A DNA stretch of 64,000 nt from Suilimivivens sp009774465 (GTDB lineage Bacteria > Bacillota > Clostridia > Lachnospirales > Lachnospiraceae): assembly GCA_947382645.1 (NCBI GenBank), contig CANDAE010000009.1, forward strand, positions 65,760 to 129,759, given 5' to 3'. The notes under the pieces are model-generated. The model searched no databases. It was not told the origin of the DNA and saw only the letters and a list, made by a program, of their open reading frames with translations. Shown here piece after piece: positions 1 through 7,697 of this stretch (its first letter is position 1; each line of letters starts with the position of its first letter). A program made the translations under genes and the position numbers.

Positions 1-829
1 TCTTCAGCATTCCGGCGCCTGAACGCAAAATACTGCTTCCACATAAAATACATGCGCCGCTCATATCTTTACTGCCTGCTATTAAAAGCACCTTTCCGAA
101 AGTTCCTTTGTTCCCATCCGGCACCCTGTAAGGCAGTAAGTTTTTCAAATCTTCCTTTTCATAATAAAAAGCTGCCGGTTTGGAAAGAAAAAGTCCCCTT
201 TCAGAAATGCCGATATCCTCTACAACCAGCTTTCCGCAATAAGCTTTACCGGGATATAGAAGGTGCCCTCTTTTTGCAAAGGCAAAAGCCACCGTAATAT
301 CCGCTCTGACAGCACAGCCCAGCACCCTGCCTGTATCTGCACAAATTCCTGATGGAATATCCACTCCACATATGTAAGCGCCCTTACTTTTCATTTGATT
401 AATTTTATCTACTGCATCTGCATAATCTCCTGTAACCTCTCTGGATAGGCCAATCCCCAAAAGTGCATCTATTACCATATCATATTCAGCGCTTTTCAGT
501 TTGCGCTGGATGGAAAACCCTAAATTTTTTAAAATGTTTAATTGTTCTTCCGCTTCTTCCGTCATCCTGTCCGGATTTCCTGCCAGAAAAAAATCAACCC
601 TGTGTCCTTTCAGCGCCAGAAGACGCCCCACAGCCAGTCCGTCACCTCCATTATTTCCTGTCCCTGCCGCTATCAATATTCTTTTGGGTGTATTTCCTAA
701 TTTATCGGAAAGCCGGGAAACAACGCAAAGTGCTGCTCTTTCCATTAAAACCATAGATGGAATTCCGATTTTGTTTATGGTACATTCATCATAAGCTTTC
801 ATTTCTGCGGCTTTTACAGCATATTTCAT
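1..829 (-). CDS. nnr: Bifunctional NAD(P)H-hydrate epimerase/dehydratase (Nnr), 3' part off window
   Basis: The minus strand is open from an ATG at 829 to the left edge, so the C-terminus is missing. The translation begins MKYAVKAAEMKAYDE and contains AAGTGNNGGDGLAVGRLL (YjeF_N epimerase nucleotide loop), then DALLGIGLSREV and CGVDIPSGICADTG, typical of NnrE. From about residue 240 the sequence GNKGTFGKVLLIAGSKDMSGA matches the start of the ADP/ATP-dependent dehydratase (NnrD, carbohydrate-kinase fold). The enzyme repairs hydrated NAD(P)H in the cytosol: the N-domain epimerises R/S-NADHX and the C-domain dehydrates it. GGAG lies six bases before the start. It sits downstream of rex, a regulator that itself reads the NADH/NAD+ ratio, separated from the preceding gene by a terminator-like hairpin, so it may have its own promoter. 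Family assignment is firm; dehydratase activity cannot be judged from the visible part. Confidence 0.9.
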   Translation of the reverse strand, partial: MKYAVKAAEMKAYDECTINKIGIPSMVLMERAALCVVSRLSDKLGNTPKRILIAAGTGNNGGDGLAVGRLLALKGHRVDFFLAGNPDRMTEEAEEQLNILKNLGFSIQRKLKSAEYDMVIDALLGIGLSREVTGDYADAVDKINQMKSKGAYICGVDIPSGICADTGRVLGCAVRADITVAFAFAKRGHLLYPGKAYCGKLVVEDIGISERGLFLSKPAAFYYEKEDLKNLLPYRVPDGNKGTFGKVLLIAGSKDMSGACILCGSSILRSGAGMLK

Positions 830-880
830 CTTCTTCTCCATTTCTTCCCACTTTTATTAAACAGCATATTCCGCATTAAG

Positions 881-915
881 AAGTGCGCCACACCCGTTTC
901 GGCCATGACGCACTT
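881..915. terminator. Hairpin between coiled-coil gene and nnr
   Basis: The arms AAGTGCG (881-887) and CGCACTT (909-915) are perfect inverted repeats and the internal sequence can extend the stem with mismatches around a GAAA-type loop. A T-rich run (TTTATTTTT) follows on the plus side; the minus-side T run is short. It is probably the terminator of the coiled-coil gene on the minus strand, or a leaky one. Confidence 0.5.
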
Positions 916-928
916 TATTTTTGCTTTG

Positions 929-1567
929 CTACACATCATTTTTATTTCCGTCATCTTTTATTTCTTTCACCTGATACTTCATATCAAATATATTGATCAC
1001 ATCAGCTCCAAAAATATCATGCATATAAGAGTAGAGCTCCTGACTTGCCATTTCCATCTCCTGCTTATGAACCAGCCTTTCCTTTAATTCTGTTCTGATC
1101 TCAGTAACCCATCTGGATATCTCATCAATTTCCTTTTCGTTTTTTTTCAGTCTGTCATAACAGGCTTCCATCGTAAGCAGCATCAGCTTATGATTTACCT
1201 TTTCAATTTCCCTGGGAAGCTCTAAAAGCTCATCCTTGTATTTGTCAAGCATTTCATTACAGTCATTGATCAGGCGCTTATTCTCATCATTTTTTTTCTG
1301 CGCCTTATGATTGTTCTCAACGGATGCTTCCACTGCATTATCCATGATTTCACTCATAAGCCTTTTTTTCAGTTTTTTAATTTCCTTTGTTTCGGTAACA
1401 GCTTTTCCCTGCCTTTTCAGCAGTTCATTTAATTCATCCTCCAGACGCTTTATGCGTTTATCTGCCCGTGCCTGCGTAAATAACTGATGCCATTTATTGT
1501 CCAGTGTAAGCACCGGTATCTTCTTTCCCTCCAACGCAGGTTTATAAATATCTTCCGTTCTTGACAT
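929..1567 (-). CDS. Coiled-coil protein of unknown function
   Basis: This is a soluble protein of 212 residues with no signal peptide or membrane segment. Almost all of it is heptad-like and rich in Lys/Glu (for example KRIKRLEDELNELLKRQGK, then EIDEISRWVTEIRTELKERL), predicting long coiled coils. I do not recognise the family. Two in-frame starts exist: GTG at 1573 and ATG at 1567. The Shine-Dalgarno GGGGAGG lies about seven bases before the ATG but almost touches the GTG, so the ATG is preferred. It follows rex by about 30 bases in the same direction and is very likely co-transcribed with it, which hints at a redox-linked or housekeeping role but proves nothing. No catalytic motif is visible. 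Confidence 0.75.
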   Translation of the reverse strand: MSRTEDIYKPALEGKKIPVLTLDNKWHQLFTQARADKRIKRLEDELNELLKRQGKAVTETKEIKKLKKRLMSEIMDNAVEASVENNHKAQKKNDENKRLINDCNEMLDKYKDELLELPREIEKVNHKLMLLTMEACYDRLKKNEKEIDEISRWVTEIRTELKERLVHKQEMEMASQELYSYMHDIFGADVINIFDMKYQVKEIKDDGNKNDV

Positions 1568-1600
1568 ATGCACGCCTCCCCAAATATGCTGAGCATTCCC

Positions 1601-2245
1601 TCAGCTACGCTCCCCTTTTTCAAATCTGTTGATATTGTATGCCAGCTTCATTACACTATCCGATAAATGCACATTTTCAACCTGAACCTCTCTGGGAACA
1701 TTCAAATCCACATGGGCAAAATTCCAAATGCCTCTTATTCCATTGCGCACCAGTCGTTCCGCTACCGGTACCGCACTTGTTTTCGGAATGGTAAGCACTG
1801 CAATATCAATTTCATTTTCTCTTACAAAGGCATCCATTTCCTCCATCGGCCTTACTTCCATGTTTCTGATCTTCTTTCCGTAAAGATCAGGATTATTGTC
1901 AAATATCCCTTTAAAAAGAAATCCTCTTCTTTCAAAATTCATGTAATTAGCCAGTGCCTGCCCCAAATTTCCTGCTCCGATAATGATCAGATTATGTGTT
2001 TTATCAAGACCTAATATCTTTCCGATTTCTTCATAAAGATACTCCACCTTATAGCCATATCCCTGCTGTCCAAAACCGCCGAAATTATTAAAATCCTGGC
2101 GAATCTGTGACGCAGTCACCTTCATGATATCGCTGAGTTCCTGGGAAGAAATCCTCTCAATGCCTTCGTCCTTTAATTCCCCTAAAAACCTGAAGTACCT
2201 TGGCAGCCGTCCAATCACTGCCTGTGAAATTTCCCTGTTATCCAA
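1601..2245 (-). CDS. rex: Redox-sensing transcriptional repressor Rex
   Basis: Rex binds DNA when NADH is low and releases it when NADH rises, controlling fermentation genes. The N-terminal winged helix is visible (VIGRLPRYFRFLGEL, then SSQELSDIMKVTASQIRQDF), followed by the linker NNFGGFGQQGYGY and the Rossmann motif IIIGAGNLGQALANY that binds NAD(H). The C-terminus carries the domain-swapped helix region ending AYNINRFEKG. An ATG at 2263 gives six extra residues but has no Shine-Dalgarno and lies about nine bases from the predicted transcription start. The TTG at 2245 is preceded by AGGAGG at a spacing of eight and gives the usual Rex N-terminus, so I chose it. Transcribed divergently from the ABC-F gene. 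Confidence 0.95.
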   Translation of the reverse strand: MDNREISQAVIGRLPRYFRFLGELKDEGIERISSQELSDIMKVTASQIRQDFNNFGGFGQQGYGYKVEYLYEEIGKILGLDKTHNLIIIGAGNLGQALANYMNFERRGFLFKGIFDNNPDLYGKKIRNMEVRPMEEMDAFVRENEIDIAVLTIPKTSAVPVAERLVRNGIRGIWNFAHVDLNVPREVQVENVHLSDSVMKLAYNINRFEKGERS

Positions 2246-2278
2246 TTGGACTGCCTCCTGCATTTACATTATAAAAAT

Positions 2279-2307
2279 ACTATATAACACTGTTAAAATA
2301 ATGTCAA
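2279..2307 (-). promoter_or_regulatory. rex promoter with inverted repeat in spacer
   Basis: On the minus strand TTGACA (2302-2307) and TATAGT (2279-2284) are separated by exactly 17 bases. The spacer contains the inverted repeat TAACA-C-TGTTA (2285-2295). TGTTAA is half of the known Rex operator TTGTTAA-N4-TTAACAA, but the arrangement here is not canonical, so autoregulation is only a possibility. Confidence 0.7.
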
Positions 2308-2311
2308 TCAA

Positions 2312-2340
2312 TTGACATTCCCTTTTATCATCTGTAAACT
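2312..2340 (+). promoter_or_regulatory. ABC-F gene promoter, divergent from rex
   Basis: TTGACA (2312-2317) and TAAACT (2335-2340) are spaced 17 bases. The -35 hexamer is the right arm of the inverted repeat TGTCAAT-CA-ATTGACA (2302-2317), whose left arm is the rex -35. The two promoters are therefore back to back and a protein bound at the centre could affect both. Confidence 0.7.
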
Positions 2341-2372
2341 AAGAGAGAAATATTTAATTAAGGATGTGCAAA

Positions 2373-4283
2373 ATGATTTTATCATGTCAAAATATATCAA
2401 AATCTTTTAATGAACAGCCCGTGCTTTCCAATGTTTCCTTTCATATTGAAGATTATGACAAGGCGGCTGTTGTGGGGATTAACGGTGCCGGAAAAACTAC
2501 TTTACTTCGGATCATTGTAGGTCATCTGCAGGCTGATGATGGAATTGTTACTTTATCAAAAGACAAGTCCCTGGGTTATCTTGCCCAGAATCAGGATGTG
2601 GACAGTGAAAATACCATCTATGATGAACTGCTTTCCGTGAAGGCGGATCTTATCTCTATGGAACAGAAAATCCGTGAAATGGAGCATAAAATGAAACTGG
2701 TATCAGGAACGGAGCTTGAGGCTTTAATGGATTCCTATGCCCGTCTTACCCATTCCTTTGAACTTTCAAACGGATATGCCTATAAAAGCGAAGTAGTTGG
2801 TGTTTTAAAAGGATTAGGTTTTGAGGAGGCGGAATTCTCCAAAAAAATTTCCACCCTTTCAGGCGGTCAGAAAACCCGTGTTGCATTGGGACGCCTGCTG
2901 CTTCTAAAACCGGATCTCATTATTTTGGATGAACCTACCAACCATCTGGATTTAAACTCTATCATGTGGCTGGAAACTTACCTTTTAAATTATAAAGGAG
3001 CTGTTCTTATTGTATCTCACGACCGTTATTTTCTGGATCGTATTGCCGGCAAAATAATTGAAATTGATCAGACAAAGGCAGTTTCCTTTACAGGCAATTA
3101 CTCTGATTATGCCATAAAAAAAGAACAGCTTCGCGCCGCTGCAATGAACGCATATTTAAAACAGCAGCAGGAAATCAGACATCAGGAAGAGGTTATTGAA
3201 AAATTAAAGTCATTTAATCGGGAAAAATCCATTAAAAGAGCGGAAAGCCGCGAAAAAATGCTGAGTAAAATTGAAGTTTTAGATAAACCCACCCTGGCGC
3301 GCACCGATATCCATATGACGCTGATTCCAAGATGCACCAGCGGTAATGATGTGCTGCACATAGAAGGTTTGTCCAAATCCTTTGGAAGCCAGACGCTTTT
3401 TACCGACATGGAAATGGATATAAAACGAGGCGAACATGTGGCCATTATCGGAGATAACGGCACAGGAAAAACTACCATTCTCAAAATTATAAATGATCTG
3501 GTTCCCGCTGATAAGGGACAGATTCTACTTGGCACCAACGTACATATCGGTTATTACGATCAGGAACATCATGTTTTGCATATGGATAAAACTCTGTTTG
3601 ATGAAATATCGGATGCTTATCCTTATTTATCCAACACCGAAATCCGCAATACCCTTGCAGCTTTTCTTTTTACCGGTGATGACGTATTTAAACGTATTGA
3701 TAACTTAAGCGGCGGAGAAAGGGGGCGCATGTCCCTGGCAAAATTAATGCTTTCCGAATCAAATTTTCTTATATTGGACGAGCCTACCAACCATTTGGAT
3801 ATTACCTCCAAGGAAATTCTTGAAGATGCATTAAACGCCTACGAGGGAACGGTTCTTTATGTATCCCATGACCGTTATTTTATTAACCGTACTGCAAGCC
3901 GCATTTTGGAACTCAGCGGTGGAAAGCTGACCAGTTATTTGGGAAATTATGATTATTATCTGGAAAAGAAAACAGCTTTGTCCGCCTCTTCTCCTTTAAG
4001 TACCACCTGTTCTAAAAAAGAAGAGGCTGTTTCCGAAACCAAGCTGAACTGGCAGACGCAGAAGGAAGCGCAGGCCCGGCAGCGGAAAAAAGAAAATGAT
4101 TTAAAAAAATGTGAAGAAGCCATTTCTTCTTTAGAAGGAAAACTGGCCAAAATCGAAGCAGCAATGACTTTGCCCGAAGTTGCAACGGATGTGGCAAAGC
4201 TTCAGGAACTGACCAAAAACCAGAACGAAATAAACACACAACTAGCCCTATTATATGACCAGTGGGAAACACTGGCCGAGTAA
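2373..4283 (+). CDS. ABC-F family ATPase, YdiF-like
   Basis: This soluble duplicated ATPase has no membrane domain. The first cassette has Walker A GINGAGKTT, signature LSGGQK and Walker B LIILDEPTNHLD. The second has GDNGTGKTT, LSGGERGRMSL and LILDEPTNHLD. Between them lies the charged linker (about residues 240-320, with YLKQQQEIRHQEEVIEKLK) that reaches into the ribosomal E-site region in studied ABC-F proteins, and the C-terminal 100 residues form a Lys/Glu coiled coil. The length (636) and the start MILSCQNISKSF resemble B. subtilis YdiF, a translation factor-like type, more than the short antibiotic-protection types, but resistance cannot be excluded from sequence. An upstream in-frame ATG (2364) overlaps the AAGGA ribosome site; the ATG at 2373 has an eight-base spacing and is preferred. 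It is followed after 23 bases by the GGDEF gene, probably in one operon. Confidence 0.92.
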   Translation: MILSCQNISKSFNEQPVLSNVSFHIEDYDKAAVVGINGAGKTTLLRIIVGHLQADDGIVTLSKDKSLGYLAQNQDVDSENTIYDELLSVKADLISMEQKIREMEHKMKLVSGTELEALMDSYARLTHSFELSNGYAYKSEVVGVLKGLGFEEAEFSKKISTLSGGQKTRVALGRLLLLKPDLIILDEPTNHLDLNSIMWLETYLLNYKGAVLIVSHDRYFLDRIAGKIIEIDQTKAVSFTGNYSDYAIKKEQLRAAAMNAYLKQQQEIRHQEEVIEKLKSFNREKSIKRAESREKMLSKIEVLDKPTLARTDIHMTLIPRCTSGNDVLHIEGLSKSFGSQTLFTDMEMDIKRGEHVAIIGDNGTGKTTILKIINDLVPADKGQILLGTNVHIGYYDQEHHVLHMDKTLFDEISDAYPYLSNTEIRNTLAAFLFTGDDVFKRIDNLSGGERGRMSLAKLMLSESNFLILDEPTNHLDITSKEILEDALNAYEGTVLYVSHDRYFINRTASRILELSGGKLTSYLGNYDYYLEKKTALSASSPLSTTCSKKEEAVSETKLNWQTQKEAQARQRKKENDLKKCEEAISSLEGKLAKIEAAMTLPEVATDVAKLQELTKNQNEINTQLALLYDQWETLAE

Positions 4284-4306
4284 TCCGGGGAAAGGAAAGG
4301 TGAATT

Positions 4307-6205
4307 ATGCATCGTACAAAAAAAATCGGAGTTTTTATTTCTCATATCTACGGAAACTATCAAAGCCGGCTATGCGCAGGCATTATTGAAAAAGCGTCAG
4401 AATATGGCTATCTGGTAGAAATTTTCGCCTCCAATGATGGAGAAAACCTGGGGGACTATGGAAAAGGCGAATCCAGCATCTTAAATATTCCAAGACCTGA
4501 TGATTACGCCGGTATGATTATAGCCTCCGACACCTTTGTCCTTCCCTCTCTTAAGCAGTCGCTTTTTAAGCTGCTGAAAGAATGCTTTAGCTGTCCGATA
4601 ATTGACATTACTCAAAAATCTTCAGCGTATCCCAGGATCGTTCTTGAAAATAATAAACCGGTCAGGGATGTTGTTATCCACCTTGGAAAAAGACATCACT
4701 GTAAAAAAATATGTTACCTCGGCAGTCTTGCAGAAGCAGACAATAATGTTCTGCGCCAGCAGGCTTTTATTGACGGACTAAAAGAATTGTCTCTTCCCTT
4801 TGAAGGCTCCGTCTATGCCTGCGATTATTCCAGAGAAAGCACCGAGCTTGCCCTCAAGCAGATTTTAGATTCTGAACAGCTCCCTGATGCAATTGTCTGC
4901 TATAACGACAGGATTGCCCAGTCTGTAATCACAATGTTAAAGGAAAGGGATCTGCGTATTCCTGAACAGATTGCCATAACCGGCTGTGATACTCTTGAAT
5001 TTGGACAAATGACAGCCCCAATCCTTACCTCTGTCACATTTCCTTCTGATGAGGTAGGCAAAATGGCCGCCTTACAGCTTGCCAGATTAATACGCAGGGA
5101 AGCTGTAGAACCGGTCACCACCGTATACGCTGTTCCAAGCTTTGGAACATCCTGTGGCTGTCCGGCGGCACATCCCATTTCTTCGTATTTTTACACAAGA
5201 AAACTGGACGAGCACATTATGTCTTTAGAACAGAATATGCTGTTAAACATGCATATGTCTGCAAATCTTCAATGTGTGGATGACCTGGATACAGGAATTG
5301 AACTTCTTGCAGAATTTGCTCTTTCTCTGCCTGACTGCAGGGAATTTTATCTATGCCTGTACGAAGACTGGGACCGGATTTCCAGTCATATCAGAGAAAT
5401 TACTTTTACTGAGGAAGAAGAACTCTGTTCTGACACCGTCCTTTTAAAACTTGCCATTAAAAACGGAAAAAGACTCCCTGAATGTACTTTTACCAAGCGT
5501 AACATTCTTCCGGATTACTTATATGACAGCAATTCCTCTTCCTATATTTACACTCCTTTATTTTTTGGAGAAAAAAATTTCGGATATCTTGCACTTACCC
5601 TGGAGAACTCAAAATCAGGATATCCTTTCTTTTTCCTGTCCTGGCTGATGAATGTAAACAATATGCTGATGGAATTATGTGATAAGAAAAACCTGGGGCT
5701 GCTGGTGGGACGCCTTGAAGATATTTATACCAAGGATGAATTGACCGGCCTTTTAAACAGACACGGATTTAAACTTGTATCAACACCTGCTGTAAATAAG
5801 GCTGTTGCAGATAAAACTCCTGTTTGTGCTTTTATGTTCGATCTGGATGGTTTGAAAGCAATCAATGATGCATTTGGGCATGAGGAAGGCAACTTTGCCA
5901 TTTCGGTTCTGGCACATGCCCTGGAAAATTCCACAGATGAAACTGCCATCTGCTCCCGTCAGGAAGGTGATGAATTCTGGGTATTAGCCTTTGATTATAC
6001 TCCGGAAAAAGCAGCCTCACTCATGAATCATGTGTCAAAATACCTGAACAATTACAACAAACTCCATTCTAAGGATTACCAGATACAAGCAAGCTGCGGA
6101 TATGCAATTAAAGTTCCTGAAAATTATGCCGATATAGCTGAAATGTTTCGTGAAGCTGATTTAAATATGTATGCCCAAAAAAAGCACCATCCTCATGTTA
6201 CGTAA
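4307..6205 (+). CDS. LacI-type ligand sensor fused to GGDEF domain
   Basis: Residues about 5-290 resemble the sugar-binding core of LacI/GalR regulators (KKIGVFISHIYGNYQSRLCAGI at the start; DAIVCYNDRIAQSVI; IAITGCDTLEFGQM) but without the helix-turn-helix. Residues about 310-460 form a region I cannot assign, possibly GAF-like. Residues about 470-632 are a GGDEF domain: DELTGLLNRHGF, FDLDGLKAINDAFGHEEGN and the signature EGDEF in place of GGDEF. No I-site RxxD precedes the signature. There is no signal peptide or membrane helix, so it senses a cytoplasmic ligand, presumably a sugar, and may make c-di-GMP. The first signature glycine is the more variable one in active enzymes, so activity is plausible but unproven. 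It has a good ribosome site (AAGGAAAGGTG) and follows the ABC-F gene. Confidence 0.85.
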   Translation: MHRTKKIGVFISHIYGNYQSRLCAGIIEKASEYGYLVEIFASNDGENLGDYGKGESSILNIPRPDDYAGMIIASDTFVLPSLKQSLFKLLKECFSCPIIDITQKSSAYPRIVLENNKPVRDVVIHLGKRHHCKKICYLGSLAEADNNVLRQQAFIDGLKELSLPFEGSVYACDYSRESTELALKQILDSEQLPDAIVCYNDRIAQSVITMLKERDLRIPEQIAITGCDTLEFGQMTAPILTSVTFPSDEVGKMAALQLARLIRREAVEPVTTVYAVPSFGTSCGCPAAHPISSYFYTRKLDEHIMSLEQNMLLNMHMSANLQCVDDLDTGIELLAEFALSLPDCREFYLCLYEDWDRISSHIREITFTEEEELCSDTVLLKLAIKNGKRLPECTFTKRNILPDYLYDSNSSSYIYTPLFFGEKNFGYLALTLENSKSGYPFFFLSWLMNVNNMLMELCDKKNLGLLVGRLEDIYTKDELTGLLNRHGFKLVSTPAVNKAVADKTPVCAFMFDLDGLKAINDAFGHEEGNFAISVLAHALENSTDETAICSRQEGDEFWVLAFDYTPEKAASLMNHVSKYLNNYNKLHSKDYQIQASCGYAIKVPENYADIAEMFREADLNMYAQKKHHPHVT

Positions 6206-6229
6206 AAGGGAAGGCTAAGCCTTCCCTTT
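6205..6229. terminator. Bidirectional terminator hairpin overlapping two gene ends
   Basis: AAAGGGAAGGC (6205-6215) and GCCTTCCCTTT (6219-6229) form a perfect 11-bp stem with a TAA loop. The left arm includes the last base of the plus-strand GGDEF gene, and the right arm lies inside the last codons of the minus-strand response regulator, whose TAG is in the loop. Poly-T tails are short on both sides. Confidence 0.65.
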
Positions 6230-7681
6230 AAACTGCATATTTTTCCGATATTCCGTAGGCGATACTCCACAGGAAGCCTTAAAAGTTTTCATAAAGTGTT
6301 TTTCATTTTCATATCCTACCCGGCTGCTTATATCAATTACTTTCATATCAGTTGTTTCCAACAGGCGTTTTGCCTCCTCTATGCGAATTTCCTTTAAATA
6401 ATTAACAAAATTATTTCCGGCATACTGTTTAAACACATAAGAAAATAAGGAATAATTCATGGAAATATGATTTGATACCACCGCCATATTCAAGTCCTTA
6501 TCATAGTTTTCTTTTATGTAATCAATCGCCTGCTGAATTTTCTGTTTATTTTTGTAATCATCAAACCGGCTGTTTAAAGTATTGCAGAAATTTTCAAGCC
6601 AGCCTAATATTTCCGATTCGTATTCGGATAAACAGTTAAATCCATAAATTGTATAATATTCACCAATCTCTTCCTTTTTGGTCTTTAAGATATTTGCATA
6701 GGTAGTCAAAACTCCATCAAGCAATATCTGTATTCCATTTTCTATTTCCTCCGGCGGATAGCCTAAGAGAGAAGCATTTTTTAAAATACGGGAAAGCTGC
6801 CTTATGGCATCCTCATATTTATCTGTTCCCAACTGCTGAACAATCTGGCTGACCTGTCCCTCTTCTAAATGAAGTGTAGCTTTTTTACTGAGCATTTCCT
6901 TAAAAAAGCTTACCGGCTTTCCCAGATAAAACGCTTCTTTTCTGGCCTGATAAGCCTCTTCATAGGCTTCCCGCAGGGTATCAAGACCGGAGTGAACTGC
7001 GCTTACCCCCACATATCTGTTTACCAGCTCATCCCGTAAAAGAATTGGAATATTTTCGCTGGAAGAAATAAACAGCTCATTGCCCTCTACGGATTTTAGA
7101 TGAATATAAAAATCCTCTTCTTCTATTTCACCTAATACCCCCCCTAGTTCATTACTTAAGGCAATCTGGTAGCTGCTTGTCAAATAAGTATTTTCATACA
7201 TTTTCATCAGAAGCTCTTTTTCTGCCATAGTCAGGTTTTTATTTAAAATAATGTACTTTAACTGCTGCTTACCCAAATGTCTGTCATATTTGGCATCTTC
7301 CTGTCCTTTTAAAATTTCCGCATTCAGTTTTTCAAGCACTTCTCTTACTTTTTCCCGGCCTAAAGGCTTTAAAATGTATTCTCTTACTCCCATGCGCATA
7401 AGTTCCACCGCATAGGAAAAGTCATCATAGCCGCTTATGGCTACAGTAAGAGGAACATGGGGCAGCTCCTGCATTGCTTTAACCAGTGTGATTCCATCCA
7501 TTTTAGGCATCCGGATATCTGTAAACATTACATCCACATGCTGCATTTTCAAAATCTCAAGAGCCATTTCCCCATTATTACATTCCAGAATATTATCAAC
7601 CGGAACCCTGCTCCTTTGTACCATAGTTTTTATTCCCTGGCGTATCATTTTTTCGTCTTCAACAATCAATAATGTATGCAT
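6215..7681 (-). CDS. YesN-like response regulator (receiver + AraC-type DNA-binding domain)
   Basis: The receiver domain (about 1-120) has the acidic pair VEDEK, the phospho-acceptor Asp in DVMFTDIRMPKMDG (Asp55) and the conserved Lys in YILKPLGREK. The last 100 residues are an AraC-type double helix-turn-helix (AIDYIKENYDKDLNMAVVSNHISMNYSLFSYVFKQYAGNNFVNYL, then AKRLLETTDMKVIDISSRVGYENEKHFMKTFK). The middle 250 residues are the variable linker seen in the YesN family. It is preceded by AGGAGG and starts 17 bases after the sensor kinase, its likely partner. Regulators of this type typically activate adjacent sugar transport operons; a pair of direct repeats ahead of the binding-protein gene at 13075-14544 is a candidate target. 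Confidence 0.93.
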   Translation of the reverse strand: MHTLLIVEDEKMIRQGIKTMVQRSRVPVDNILECNNGEMALEILKMQHVDVMFTDIRMPKMDGITLVKAMQELPHVPLTVAISGYDDFSYAVELMRMGVREYILKPLGREKVREVLEKLNAEILKGQEDAKYDRHLGKQQLKYIILNKNLTMAEKELLMKMYENTYLTSSYQIALSNELGGVLGEIEEEDFYIHLKSVEGNELFISSSENIPILLRDELVNRYVGVSAVHSGLDTLREAYEEAYQARKEAFYLGKPVSFFKEMLSKKATLHLEEGQVSQIVQQLGTDKYEDAIRQLSRILKNASLLGYPPEEIENGIQILLDGVLTTYANILKTKKEEIGEYYTIYGFNCLSEYESEILGWLENFCNTLNSRFDDYKNKQKIQQAIDYIKENYDKDLNMAVVSNHISMNYSLFSYVFKQYAGNNFVNYLKEIRIEEAKRLLETTDMKVIDISSRVGYENEKHFMKTFKASCGVSPTEYRKNMQFKGKA

Positions 7682-7697
7682 CTTATCCTCCTGATCT

